Part shown: piece by piece, positions 10,671-21,012 of the stretch
Layout of the letters: each line of letters starts with the position of its first letter
How positions within the stretch are numbered: position 1 is the stretch's first letter
DNA from: Ancistrus triradiatus
Taxonomy: Eukaryota > Chordata > Actinopteri > Siluriformes > Loricariidae
Length of the DNA: 64,000 nucleotides
Assembly: GCA_025084515.1 (NCBI GenBank)
Contig: JAJAGP010000175.1
Coordinates: forward strand, 372,001-436,000
Reading direction: 5' to 3'
Made by a program: the position numbers and the translations under genes
Notes under the pieces: generated by a model
Seen by the model: only the letters and a program-made list of their open reading frames with translations
The model's database searches: none
Told to the model about the DNA's origin: nothing

Positions 10671-11107
10671 TCAGAGAGATATTACCCCCTGTAAGCAATA
10701 AGTTGTGAAATCACTAATTAATTTTGACAGGGGTGTGACAGGTGATTGATTTATGAGGTGGGCATTACCAGGAGTGGGTTGGTATTTCCGGGGGATGTAT
10801 TATTGGGGAAAGTGTACCATTGAAGAGGTAATTATCATAATGCTATCCTAGGTATTAAATGTCATAAAGGTCAGAGTTGGTCTGCCTTAATTTGCTAATT
10901 ATCATCCGGTATATCCTGGTCATGGGAACAATGTACTATTGACAGCACTTTAACTTCTAGAACTGTCAAAGTGCTAATTGAATATGATGGATGCCAGATA
11001 TTGGATGGGCAGTCTCTCTCACACACACACTTTCTCACCTCTGACTCCTCACACGTGCCCACACACCCTCACCTTTGTCTCCTCACACACTTATCCAAAG
11101 AAACCCC

Positions 11108-11115
11108 TATAAAAG
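11108..11115 (+). promoter_or_regulatory. TATA box of the left-half Polinton transcript
   Basis: TATAAAAG lies 101 bases before an ATG in good Kozak context (accaaccATGg at 11209). This places a transcription start near 11135-11145 and a leader of about 70 bases. Inference from sequence only. Confidence 0.6.
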
Positions 11116-11208
11116 TTAGAGCTATTACCACTTGGTTCACAGCCTCAGCAACCTACTGCGAACTTTGAAGTTCTGAAGACCTTTTGAGGACCTTCAAAAC
11201 CACCAACC

Positions 11209-11838
11209 ATGGCCTTCTCAAATGGTAAGAATTATTATTCGTTTATTTATATTAAATATGTAAATTGTATTTATCGCAAAAGTAGTGTAATGTCTTTAGT
11301 CATTTACATCATGTGTGTATAAAACTATTAATTCTGTAAACACATTGTATTACAGAACCAGTAGGCGTTATGCTCATCTAAGTTTAAATGTAGGTAAACG
11401 TTTGATGACCATTATTATACACTTTGTAAAATAATAAGAATAATTATTATAAAGTACCCAAGTTAATGCTGTAATTTTTTGAAGACTAGTCAGGAGTTGC
11501 GTTGAGACTAAATCTATCGTGTTTTTATTAATTTATGTTCAATTCTAATAGTTAGACTAGCGTACTTTATAAATATTTATATCTACTTTTAGGATCTCAC
11601 CAAAGAACTTCAAGCTCTGCTGTTCCTCCCAGATCCTTGCGTGAAAACTTGGGTATGTAATTACCTTTCTGCATAATTTTTTAATTATAAAGTTTTTTAC
11701 TACGACATCTGACTTCAGTCTTTTACTGTTTATATACAGAAGATGTTATAATTATTGAACAACCCTGCAAACTTATTCAGATCAGTGCCACTGCCAGCAG
11801 CGATGAAGAACTATATGAAATTCCTCAACTTTTGACCA
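11209..11838 (+). CDS. Spliced 5' leader exons of the Polinton polymerase-side gene (putative)
   Basis: Three short exons can be joined by consensus splice sites that all keep phase 1. Exon 1 is 11209-11224 (MAFSN, donor GTAAGA). Exon 2 is 11593-11652 (acceptor cttttag, donor GTATGT; Ser/Arg-rich). Exon 3 is 11740-11838 (acceptor tatacag, donor GTAGGT; an acidic segment containing ATASSDEELYEIPQL). A fourth acceptor after an A-run near 12063 leads into copy A. Intron lengths are about 368, 87 and 224 bases. No similarity was recognised for the leader peptide. Exon 3 resembles in character the start of copy B's first exon after 13603 (acidic, ending in ELPQL). That supports a duplicated exon unit rather than chance, but splicing is predicted, not shown. 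Confidence 0.5.
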
Positions 11839-12059
11839 GTAGGTTTATCTTGTATTTGTGTTCATGTCAGAAACTTACAAATTAAACCATATTCATAAGC
11901 AAAATGCAAGTTCACAAAACAATGCTATAATCTTCTTGGTAACAAGAGTATAAAAGCAATGAACTTGTATTACTGAAATATGTATACAAAATCAACTGAC
12001 CTTTTTAACATGATCCTTTTCTTTCTTAACTGAATTATGCACACCTTTTCTAAAAAAAA

Positions 12060-13405
12060 AAAAGCTGACCAAGTAACGAATCTAAGTCACACTCTTATTC
12101 AGCTGGAAGAAGCCTACAGTAACGAGTCTATTGATTAGAGATCTTAACCCGATTGACTTTCTCACACCAGCGTCTCAGCGCGGCTTCTTTTATGAACTCA
12201 ACCAAAGCCTGTTAGCATTACAGCATCAATCAGCCGACTTTAATGCTCATTTAAGTGAAGCTATTAATAGGTTGAACGAAAGTTTTGACCAACTCCCTCA
12301 TGTTGATACACCGATTGAAAGTCTCAGTCAAAACCTTAGCCCCATCGTCTCAATGCTCTCAAAGTGACTTCTGTTATGAACTCACTCGGAGCCTGTTGGC
12401 GTTACAAGGCAGTTTAAGTCAACACATGCCAAGTGTAGAAATGAATCCTTATTTAATGCACGCCATTAATCTCTTGAATGAAACTTTGGCAGTACCTCAT
12501 GATTACATTGACGGTTTTCCATCATCCTTCGAAAGCACAGGCGAAAGCAGACCAATATTGTCTCAAGAGTTGGTTCATAATCTTAATGAAAGCTTGTTAA
12601 GGTTAAACGAGCATCTGCATAACCTATTACAATCACCTGTCCTTAACTCGCAAGATAATTTACAGCATAATTATGGAAATGAACTCCCCCAGGTAATGCC
12701 CATGCCATGGAAATCGAAGCGTCAACGCATGTACTTTCCGGGAACAAACTTAACGCACATGCCCCCGATCACGTTATGGAATCCTCAACAGTTCCACCTT
12801 CCGATAGCGAACCAAGCATCTCTGATCATGAAGATGTGCAGTTTGAACCGTCACCTCATGTACTTTCCGATAATGACCTTGACAACTCTCTACCCGATAA
12901 TGACCTGGTTGGTCATGGCATAGATCCTGAAATTTTTGTAATTCATCATGAAAGATATACATTTTTCCTCAATTGGTAACGTCAACAGTTTCGAGGACTT
13001 CTACAATTACGTATCCATATTGGATAGGACGATCGATGCGGCCAACGAACATATAGGTCCTACAGACGTAGTCATGGTGCATATCAATGGGGACACGTTG
13101 AACGTGTCATCATGGGTTGAGTTAAACAACGGTATTCTCCAATTAAGTTCTTTTCTAGCGTTGCTTGAAGAAGCTATGCAGAGCAATTTTCACATCTTTA
13201 TGAATGACACTTTGGAAATTGTCACCCAGATTGTTCGGCCACTTTCTGGAAGTTCTGATCATAGGTTGATTGGTAGCATTTTCAGATCGGATGTGTTACA
13301 AAAGAAAATGAGACACTTGTTTATCTTTCACAACAAAGAAACACATCGCTAAGCAAATTTGTCAAGCCGTTACATTTGCCGACGTCACAAAATTCGATAC
13401 GATGT
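12060..13405 (+). pseudogene. Copy A of the duplicated polymerase N-terminal region
   Basis: This is an open but frameshifted region in order of the copy at 13604-15050. It begins with IQLEEAYSNESI, matched in copy B by GQVEEAYENDSV. Then come three helical Asn/Leu-rich repeats of the type YELxxSLLALQ...AINxLNEx (about 12185-12620), and an acidic linker. The conserved block VNSFEDFYNYV...LQLSSFL...QSNFHIFM...SDVLQKKMRHLFI follows at 12965-13330. Across that last block copies A and B are roughly 60 percent identical by eye. A stop and frame changes occur near 12130, 12365 and 12950, and the block stops at 13350. A short further match (VTFADVT versus VTFTDVT) lies near 13375-13400. The catalytic domains are absent, so this copy cannot be a polymerase alone. 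Confidence 0.7.
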
Positions 13406-13478
13406 TATAAATATAAGACTACTGAGTTTGGTGATTGTTATGAAGATTTGCATCAGAGTTCTCAATTTGAGACTGATG

Positions 13479-13603
13479 GTGAGTTAATTATAATTCTCTA
13501 ATGATCTTTGCCTTTATCACAATACCCCATTTATTACATCATTATTCTTTTTTCTTGTAGTCTTTCAACTAAAATAGACGCTACATTTTTATTTTCTATA
13601 CAG
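13479..13603 (+). other. Putative spliceosomal intron between polymerase gene copies
   Basis: The donor gatg|gtgagt at 13478/13479 and the acceptor ttttctatacag at 13592-13603 have a T-rich tract before the acceptor. Joining them keeps phase 1 and opens directly into VIHIDDTEDDD, which continues into copy B. An alternative internal acceptor (ttcttgtag) ends near 13560. Confidence 0.5.
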
Positions 13604-16600
13604 TTATCCATATAGACGATACCGAAGATGACGACACACAAGAAACTCAAGAGTTGCCACAGCTACATGGATGTCTTTCACAGATGATGATCAGATTCTC
13701 CGAGCAAAGAGAAAACATCTTTTCTGCCATCGGGCAAGTTGAAGAAGCATATGAAAATGATTCAGTTGAACTTTTTGGTAGAGCGTTGTATAACAATCTT
13801 GATTCTTTAACACAATTTGTAACATTACAACTATCTGTGATTAGACACTTGCGTGATTATCATGGCTCAACCTAATAACTGTTCAGATAGAAAGGGTCAA
13901 CACAGCTCATGCACAAGTCTGAACCCTTATTTACTCGATGCTGTTAACTGTTTGAATGAAAGTTTAACCTCAGAACCTCAAATTGAAACCGAAAGCCTAA
14001 TGCATAGTCAAAATGATAGTCAAAACCTACAGCTCTCTCAACAATCTGAACACGACATCTTCCATGACCTAAGTGAAAGCATGTTAAGATTACAAAATAA
14101 CCTAAATGAGCACCTGCAGTCCGTTGAAATTAGTCAAGCTTTAATTGATGCTGTTAATCGTTTGAATGAGAATTTGGCATTAGCCCCAGAGTGCAACTTG
14201 CACAACCCCTCATCTGTTGAAAGTATTCCTGAAAACCGACTGTCCCAAGATTTGCTTTATAATCTGAACCAAAGTCTTACAATGTTAAATGAGTGTCTGC
14301 TTAATCTAAGAGAAACACACCTCAGCAATCCTCCAATGTCAATAGACCCAGCTAATATCAGTCAACCTTCACAGAATACCGATCAAATTAACGATATAGA
14401 ACTAATTTCTGATGATGAATTTGATAATGAACAGCTAGGTCATGGGTTAAATCCAGAAATTGGGATTCACCATCGTGAAAGGTTTAATAATGATGAAATT
14501 AGACGTATAATTAATTTTTCATTGGTTGCTAATGTTGACAGTTTTGCTGATTTTTATAATTACGTTCTGACAATTTTGGATGAGATGTTGGATGTGGCGA
14601 ATGGGTATATACGTCCTAGAGACGAGGTTATGATCCAGGTTCTTGGTGATACCATTAACATCTCAGCTCAGGCTGAGGTAAATAATGGAACCCTCCAACT
14701 GAATTCTTTTCTAACCATGCTTAGTGATGCTATTCAGAGCAATTTTCAAATCTTTATGGACAACATTTTAGAAATCGTTATTCAGATTATTCACCCACTG
14801 TCAGGTGGTTCCAATCGTAGGAAACTCCGTAGCGTTTTCAACTCGGATGTACTTCAGAAGAAAATGAGACATCTGTTTATCTGTCACAACAAAGATAATG
14901 TGTTTTTCATTATGCGTTGCCCGTCTGTTAAATCCTACCAAAAAATATTTTGAAATCGAACAAATTGCTAGGCATATTCAACAGTTTATCTGAACACGAT
15001 TCGGTTACATTCACCGATGTCACAAATGTCGAACAACATTTACAATGTAAAATTGTCGTCATGTACACTAGCCCAAACAAGACTGGATACTGGATACATT
15101 CAGCTAAAGTTCACATAAGCAACGACGTACCTTATTCGTTATGTCAAACAGCCTTTTACTACGATCAATGCAAATGTGGGGCTTACGTACAACACATTTA
15201 CATCTCGAGCACACAAATGTTCAGAACAGGTGTGTAAACTGGGCGGAGACGACATGAAACACTCTAACCTGACTCATGAATGCTTCATTCAACCTTTGTC
15301 AAAAGAAGAACCTAGCGAGAAATACATTTTTTATGATTTTGAAGCTAGACAGGATGTAGGAACGCATGTGGCAAATTACATATGCTGTAGTGGTTTTCAC
15401 GGAGAGCTGTGGACTGCTAACGGGGATGATTGTGTCGCTGCATTCTTTAAACGGTACCGTTGCAAAAAATACAAAGGCTATACGTTTATTGCGCATAACG
15501 CAAGAGGGTATGATTCCTACTTTTTGTTAAATCATCTTGTGAAAGAAGGAGTTGGGCCATTGCTCCTGTCTCAGGGGAGTAAAATTCTACGTTTTATCGA
15601 TGTCAATTTTCATCAATTGCACATAGTCTCTTTTCTACCGATGAAGCTGAGCAACATGCCTAAAGCGATGGGGTTCTCAGAAAAAAAAGAGAGGCTATTT
15701 TCCCCCATTTCTGGAACACGTTAGACCATCAGAACTACATAGGTCCATACCCTGACCCTAAATATTATGGTGTGGATAGCATGATGCCCAAAGATAGAGA
15801 AGAATTTTTCAGAACGGTCTCAAGCGAAGTCTTTTACTTTGTGAAAGAAATGGCAGAGTACTGTATAAATGACGTTGACATTTTATGTAGAGGTTGCTTA
15901 GCGTTTAGACGCAAAACACATTGGCTATCCCACCGACAGATCATTACATTAACAGCCAGAAATCTTATTCAACACCTGCTATTCAATGGCTCGAATATCT
16001 CTCCACCACTGAAAAAATACCCATTCGACATGCACTCAACTAGGGTGAAGTCCAATTCGGCAAATATTTTGTAGACGTTACTGCGAAACCAGGTCAGTGC
16101 GTAAAGCATTTGAATTTTTTGGATGTTACTATCACGGATGTGATAAATGCTATACATCAGAAAGAAGACACCCCATGTCGAGTTTTGGCACTTTTGGTGA
16201 TACACGCCACAGAACCATTGAGAAACTTGAGAACTTGCGACATGCGCACAATTTACATGTCAAAATGATATGGGAACATGAATGGAACGATATGGTGAAA
16301 AACAACAACGATGTGAAGCATTTTCTGAAGGGAAATGACTTCCCAGAATGTATGAACCCTCGAGATGCTCTTTTCGGGGGTCGGACCAATGCATTGCATT
16401 TACATTACATAGCGGAACCCGGCGAGAAAATCGACTATTTCGATTTCACGTCGTTATACCCTTACGTGAACAGATCGAAAGAATACCCGTTAGGCCATCC
16501 GCTTATTATATTTCGCGACTTTGAACCCCTGGAAAATTACTTTGGCATCGTCAGATTAAAAGTATTACCCCTTAGAGGTTTGTGGGCTCCTGTTCTTCCT

Positions 16601-17665
16601 TATCGCATTAAAGGAAAACTATTAGGGTTGCTGAACAGAGTCAGAGTCTGAAACAGAGTCAGAAAACCCCATGTGAGCATTCAGATAGCGAGAGATCTCT
16701 CACAGCTACATGGTGTACCCCAGAAATCGCAAAGGCGATAGAAAAAGGGTACACCGTCCTGAAGGTGTTTGAAGTGTGGCATTTTCCCAATAAATCAGAT
16801 GAATTGTTCAAGGATTATATCAAAATGTTTCTGAAAACAAAACAGGAAAGTTCAGGATATCCATCCTGGGTAACTGATGAATTCACTAAAAGCCAGTACA
16901 TTCAAAATTACGAAACCAACGAGGGTATAAAACTTGACCCTTCTAAGATAGCTGTTAATCCGGCTAAACGCTCCGTAGCAAAACTCGCTCCGTACTCTTT
17001 GTGGGGTAAGATGTGTCAGAGAAATGATAGATCGAACACCACCCTGATTAAAGAACCTGACGTCCTTTTTGACATCATGTTCTCAGGCCGGTATGACACA
17101 AGTCATCTTTCTTTTTTGAATGATGACATTGCTCTCGTGCAGTCGAGTTTAAAAAACAAAAAACTGATTACCCCTGGACATGCAAATGTTTTCATCGGTA
17201 TATTTACAACAGCCTATGCCAGACTCGAACTGTACAATTTGATTGATTGTTTGCAGCAACGGTGTTTGTACACAGATACTGACGGTGTCATATTTAAAAA
17301 ATGGGGAAGGTGATTGGATGCCCCCTCTGAGTGATTATCTAGGTGGATTAACCAGTGAGCTGGATCCTCATGATTACATAATTGAGTATGTCAGTTCGGG
17401 GCCTAAAACTTATGGGTACAGAACTTCAAAAGGTAAAACCACATTGAAAGCAAAAGGCATCATGTTAAATTACACCAATTCTGAGGTTGTTAATTTAAGA
17501 TCATTGACAGACCTGGTAGATCGATACGTGAAGAATCCTGAACAAACCGGTGAAGTAGTAACTTCTTCCAACCAGATCATGAGGGATAAAAGGGGGTTCC
17601 ATTTGAAAAACAGGTCACAACAGAAAAGGTTCAGAGTTGTGTATGATAAACGTTTTGTTGCATGA
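13604..17665 (+). pseudogene. Protein-primed family B DNA polymerase of the Polinton (with copy B N-terminus)
   Basis: This is the replicative polymerase that would copy the linear element from a protein primer. The copy B N-terminus (13604-14950) has helical repeats and the conserved VDSFADFYNYV...SDVLQKKMRHLFI block. A Cys/His segment follows near 15150-15230. The proofreading exonuclease shows YDFEA (about 15333), HNARGYDSYF (about 15490) and YCINDVD (about 15860). The polymerase domain shows DFTSLYPYVN (about 16440), SLWGKMCQR (about 17000) and YTDTDG (about 17270). The last of these has Gly where Ser is usual. The C-terminus has IEYVSSGPKTYGY and FRVVYDKR (about 17640). Frameshifts or stops are inferred near 13860, 14905-14950, 15178, 15690, 16080, 16640 and 17300. 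It lies 34 bases upstream of the ATPase start. Family identity is sure; function is lost. Confidence 0.92.
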
Positions 17666-17699
17666 TTTCTCAACTCTTCCCTACGGCTATTAAGACAAA

Positions 17700-18322
17700 A
17701 TGAATGTAAATAGTTTTGACCATAGACTGCAGTTGCCATTTTCATGTATAGTTTGCGGTCCTAGCAATTGCGGTAAATCTTTTTTTATCAGGACATTACT
17801 GGAAAGATGTGCCGATGTTATTTCAAATGTTCTTGAAAACATTGTGTGGTTACACATGTTGGCAACCGTTGTATGATGAAGTGTTGACCAGAATAAATGT
17901 ACATTTTATACAAGGGATTCCTGCATCTTTGTGCGACGATGAATTATTTCCTCCAAACAAAATAAATTTATTAATTGTGGATGACCTAATGGAGACTGCC
18001 AGTAAAAATGAAGAAATTGAAAAAGCTTTTACAAAATACACCCACCACAAATTTCAGGGAAAAACAAGCAGAACAATTAACTTGAATGCCAACTACATGG
18101 TTCTCTTTAAAAAACCCCAGAGATAAATTACAGATCAGTGTGCTGGCTCGACAGATGTACCCCGGTAACACCAAATACTTTTTAGAGTGTTTTCAAGATG
18201 CCACTGCTAGACCGTACGGATATTTATTTGTTGGTCTGAAAGCTCAAACGTCAGAGGAACAAAAAAAAACTGAAAATATTACATCAGTCTCCACACAGAA
18301 GAAGGAAGATAATATTGCGTGA
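17700..18322 (+). pseudogene. A32-like packaging ATPase of the Polinton
   Basis: FtsK/HerA-superfamily ATPase expected to pump the genome into capsids. Near the N-terminus is the Walker A motif CGPSNCGKS (about 17754-17780). Walker B is INLLIVDDLM (about 17965-17994), and a conserved C-terminal block FKNPRDK...LARQMYPGN spans about 18105-18175. Frameshifts are inferred near 17865 and in the A-run at 18108-18113. Between THHK and FQGKTSR (about 18045-18065) roughly a dozen residues normally present in the family, the strand-Gln sensor region, appear to be missing without loss of frame. It begins just after the polymerase and precedes two small virion-type genes on the same strand. Confidence 0.88.
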
Positions 18323-18383
18323 TGCTCTGGAGGATCTTATTCTGTGCTTCTGTGAATTAGCTTTAAATGTACTCTGAGGGAAC

Positions 18384-18572
18384 ATGCCATTAACAACTAA
18401 GCAGTATCAGGATTTTAAAAAACAGAAAAAGTGTATCAAAATTTTTGCGCATAAAAGAGCAACTATCTACAGAAAAAGAAAAATCTTAAACCAATCCAGA
18501 GGATTTCTCCTACCGTTACTCAGTGTAGCTCTTCCGTTTATAAGCAATTTATTTGCACCACGCAACAGTTAA
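18384..18572 (+). CDS. Small basic protein with hydrophobic C-terminus, Polinton virion-type
   Basis: A 62-residue intact frame. Residues 1-40 are rich in Lys/Arg, containing KKQKKCIKIF and YRKRKILNQ. The C-terminal 20 are hydrophobic (GFLLPLLSVALPFISNLF). This basic-then-amphipathic layout resembles small core or membrane-active proteins carried by Polintons and adintovirus-like elements, but no precise homologue is claimed. Its stop lies one base before the next ATG (18574), suggesting co-expression with the downstream gene. It is one of the few unbroken frames in the element; short length makes chance survival possible. Confidence 0.55.
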   Translation: MPLTTKQYQDFKKQKKCIKIFAHKRATIYRKRKILNQSRGFLLPLLSVALPFISNLFAPRNS

Positions 18573-18573
18573 C

Positions 18574-19093
18574 ATGGAGACAGCAGAGAAAATGTATCTG
18601 GTTCCCCAACATCAGCTCGATAAACTTAATGTTACAACCGGAAATGACAATTTTAGAAGGAGTACGGAAAACAATTTGGACAATGCCATGCAGCAGATTT
18701 TGTCAAAGACTGATCTGAATGAATACGAGAAAGCAAAGCTCTATGCTTCTGTCCTGCAAAGATTTTTAAGCTTGGTTAAGCTTGCTGACCAGGAAACCGC
18801 TCAACTGACCCTGTCTCTACCTAAAACATCGGAAAACCAAACAGAAATGACTATGACCGAAGACCTACCATCATCGTCAGGAGATGGAATTGTAAAAGAG
18901 GTAGAGCAGAAAAAATGCATCTCATATTCTGGACAAACCGTTAAACTCTGGTGATGCAGCTTCCTGGAATGATAATGGGGAATTTATTTTTAAAGGAAAA
19001 ACTATCAAAGGATCTCACATGGTGGATTTGATAAAAACTCTGACAGCTCCTCATAAGGTATCTGATAACCGGAGACCAATAGGATGGAATTAA
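18574..19093 (+). pseudogene. Conserved Polinton protein of unknown function, truncated
   Basis: It starts METAEKMYLVPQHQLDKL, followed by a helical segment with DLNEYEKAKLYASVLQRF (about residues 45-70) and a polar linker. A frameshift in the A-run near 18910 moves the frame to ASHILDKPLNSG. SWNDNGEFIFKGKTIKGSH and a short helical region follow, ending in RRPIGWN and a stop at 19091. Polinton proteins with this start and a similar 'KG..I.GSH' domain are remembered from fish elements, always near the ATPase, but have no agreed function. The reading stops 16 bases from the convergent protease end, where both genes appear cut short. Confidence 0.65.
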
Positions 19094-19109
19094 ATTTTAC
19101 AGACTGTAG

Positions 19110-19334
19110 CTAGTTTCCATACGAATAAAAAAATTCTCCAGTCATTTCACCATTAAGGCATAATGCGAGCCAGTGCTCACCCAGCATGTGTTTGGGGTGT
19201 GTGTTCACTATAAAAAAGGCAGGAAACTGCTTTAGTTTATTTCGTGGTAACTCGTCGCATGCCATCATGCCTTGAAAGATTTTGTCTGTGGAAAGACAGT
19301 TTCTCATAGCTTCAGTAAGTTCTCCCGTGTCCAT
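19110..19334 (-). pseudogene. Adenain-type cysteine protease, C-terminally truncated
   Basis: This is a maturation protease (peptidase C5-like) that would process capsid proteins. The 74-codon frame has ACDELPR and FFIVNTHP (residues about 26-47), GEHWLALCL with the catalytic His, and GEFFYSYGN at the end. In the family the acidic residue of the triad is expected in the FFDSYG-like block; here Tyr stands at that place. The second half, including the catalytic Cys, is absent because the frame stops at 19110, next to the truncated end of the convergent gene. Its ATG at 19334 lies two bases past the capsid gene's stop (19337-19339), so the two were probably expressed together. Confidence 0.85.
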
Positions 19335-19336
19335 CT

Positions 19337-20560
19337 TTACTGATAATCAATGAGCACGTTTCTCCGGTCGTTAATTTCAAGAATACTATCCAAGCTTGCA
19401 TACACAATCAGATTTACAGTCCTCGGAAGCGCCTGTCGAAATCTGAGTTCCAAACGCATATTTCCTGACTTTATTAACGATAAATGTTGTATACCCATTA
19501 CAATACTCATTTCTGTTGACAGCCAGCGCTTGATCTTTTAACTGCTTTCCTGAAGCTAAAATTAACGAGTAGAATTCCCGAACCACATTTCGGTCTGAAA
19601 ACTGGGTTGGAATGGTTTTGCAGGGTATTGGATACCATCCACATAGAGAGCTATAAACTCTGCATCGTAGTGTTTAAAATTAAAGGTTGTTTTTTTCATA
19701 GGAAGGAGTCGTTGTCTACTAGCCCAAAAATAATTGTTTTCAATAACGGCCCGAGGAAAAGGTTGCGAGGATATGCGACTACCCGTAGCTAGACTGAAGG
19801 TTTTCATGCGTACTCTGTCCAGGGGATATTTTGCTGTAGCATTCATCAGTGCCTGGGCGTGGCCAAGTTTGACCGCTGGAGACACTGAGACTTTTTTCAC
19901 AAAAATAAAATTTGTATTTCCTTCCTTCATCAAGCAAAATTCGTCTTTACTTCGGGTCATTTTAAGTCTCATATCAACGCCGTTCAATAACAGTTTATCT
20001 TGATAAAAAATATCCGTATATGGCCAAGCAAATCAAGTGTTACTCTCAGCACTGAATCTGGCCCGCTGTTTTAATTCTTCATTTCTCCCTGAGGGATCTG
20101 TCAAATCCATATAACTTGATGTATCCTTATAGAACAATCCGGCTGAATATTGCGTTTCCAACGTGTCTCTGCCATAGTTAAGCAGACATTCACATATAGC
20201 ACAATAGGGGTATGTGCTACTTGCTTGTGAGACAAGACGGTCACCAAGCTTAACGTCTACGTGTGAAAACAGTGTTGCTATCGGATAGTTGATCACTCCA
20301 ACTTTTGCATCGTTGGGTATGTTAGTACCATCTGGGTTAGTGATTTTGCAATTTAGGTGCAGATACGTATTATTTAAATCGAGATAATCTTCACCATTTC
20401 CAGCCACGAAAAACTCCAGAGGACCACTGTCTGTCAGGGCTGATAATGGCGGTATTTCAACATAAGTATATTTTTCGATACTCGTTTGGGTGTATGGTAA
20501 TGTGAAAATATCCAATTCTGATTTGGTACACTCTGCAGATAGGCTGTGTAATAAAGCCAT
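19337..20560 (-). pseudogene. Polinton major capsid protein (double jelly-roll)
   Basis: This is the structural protein forming the icosahedral shell. From the ATG at 20560 the first 175 codons are open and carry the family start (MALLH..S.ECTKSELDIF), IPPLSALTD, GNGEDYLDLNNTYL and NYPIATLFSHVDVKLGDRL. A break near 20033-20040 removes part of the middle. The next frame (19987-19562) has NGVDMRLKMTRSKDEFCLM, VSPAVKLGHAQAL and FNFKHYDAEFIALYVDG. A third frame ends near INDRRNVLIDYQ at the stop 19337-19339. At least two frameshifts plus local deletions make it non-functional. Total span fits a capsid protein of about 400 or more residues. The family call is strong. Confidence 0.92.
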
Positions 20561-20564
20561 TGTA

Positions 20565-21002
20565 TTAAAAAATGTTCAGACTTTTTTTCCGAGAGGTGCG
20601 AGGGAGCTTGTTGCTTCTCTTCTTGGTCTTTTTGGAACTGTCGATGATCGGTGATACCTTGCGTCTTTTATTTGTTGCAACTGTGACGATGACCTGGAAA
20701 TCCCTTAATTCTTTTTCGTGAGATCACGGCCAAACCAGAACCATCTTGAGTTTGTGGTTTTGTGACAAAACTACTAATTACATCACCAACTATCCCTTTA
20801 GCCGCAGATTTTAAATGAGGTTTTGCTATAGCAAACCCTCTTTTTAAAAAGGAACGGCCATCCTAAAAAGCCCTTTAAACAGACCTCCAAGACCTGCGCT
20901 ATACATTGTCGGGGCACCATAATACCCCGGTAGTCCATTTCCAGCCTGGTGTACATAATAATCCACATAGTTTCGTGGATTGGCATAAATTCTGTTTAAC
21001 AT
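20565..21002 (-). pseudogene. Basic minor virion-type protein (pVI/pX-like position), frameshifted
   Basis: From the ATG at 21000-21002 the frame reads Tyr/Gly-rich NYVDYYVHQAGNGLPGYYG, then a glycine-rich hydrophobic stretch GLGGLFKGLF. After a frameshift in the T-run near 20855 comes an amphipathic segment AKPHLKSAAKGIVGDVI, and after a second shift near 20680 a very basic tail (KKTKKRSNKLPRTSRKK) to a stop at 20565. Such Gly/Tyr-rich, membrane-active, basic-tailed proteins sit between the penton and capsid genes in Polintons. Precise homology to adenovirus minor core proteins is only suggested by layout. It ends five bases before the capsid ATG. Confidence 0.65.
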
Positions 21003-21012
21003 GTCTTATGTT

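Noticed and set aside
9901..10694. Leu/Tyr/Ser-rich ORFs of 100-196 codons resembling membrane proteins
   Set aside because: Translation of a pyrimidine-rich minisatellite; all three frames are open.
18384..19093. Polinton terminal protein candidates among the small plus-strand ORFs
   Set aside because: No sequence feature ties either ORF to protein priming; position alone is not enough.
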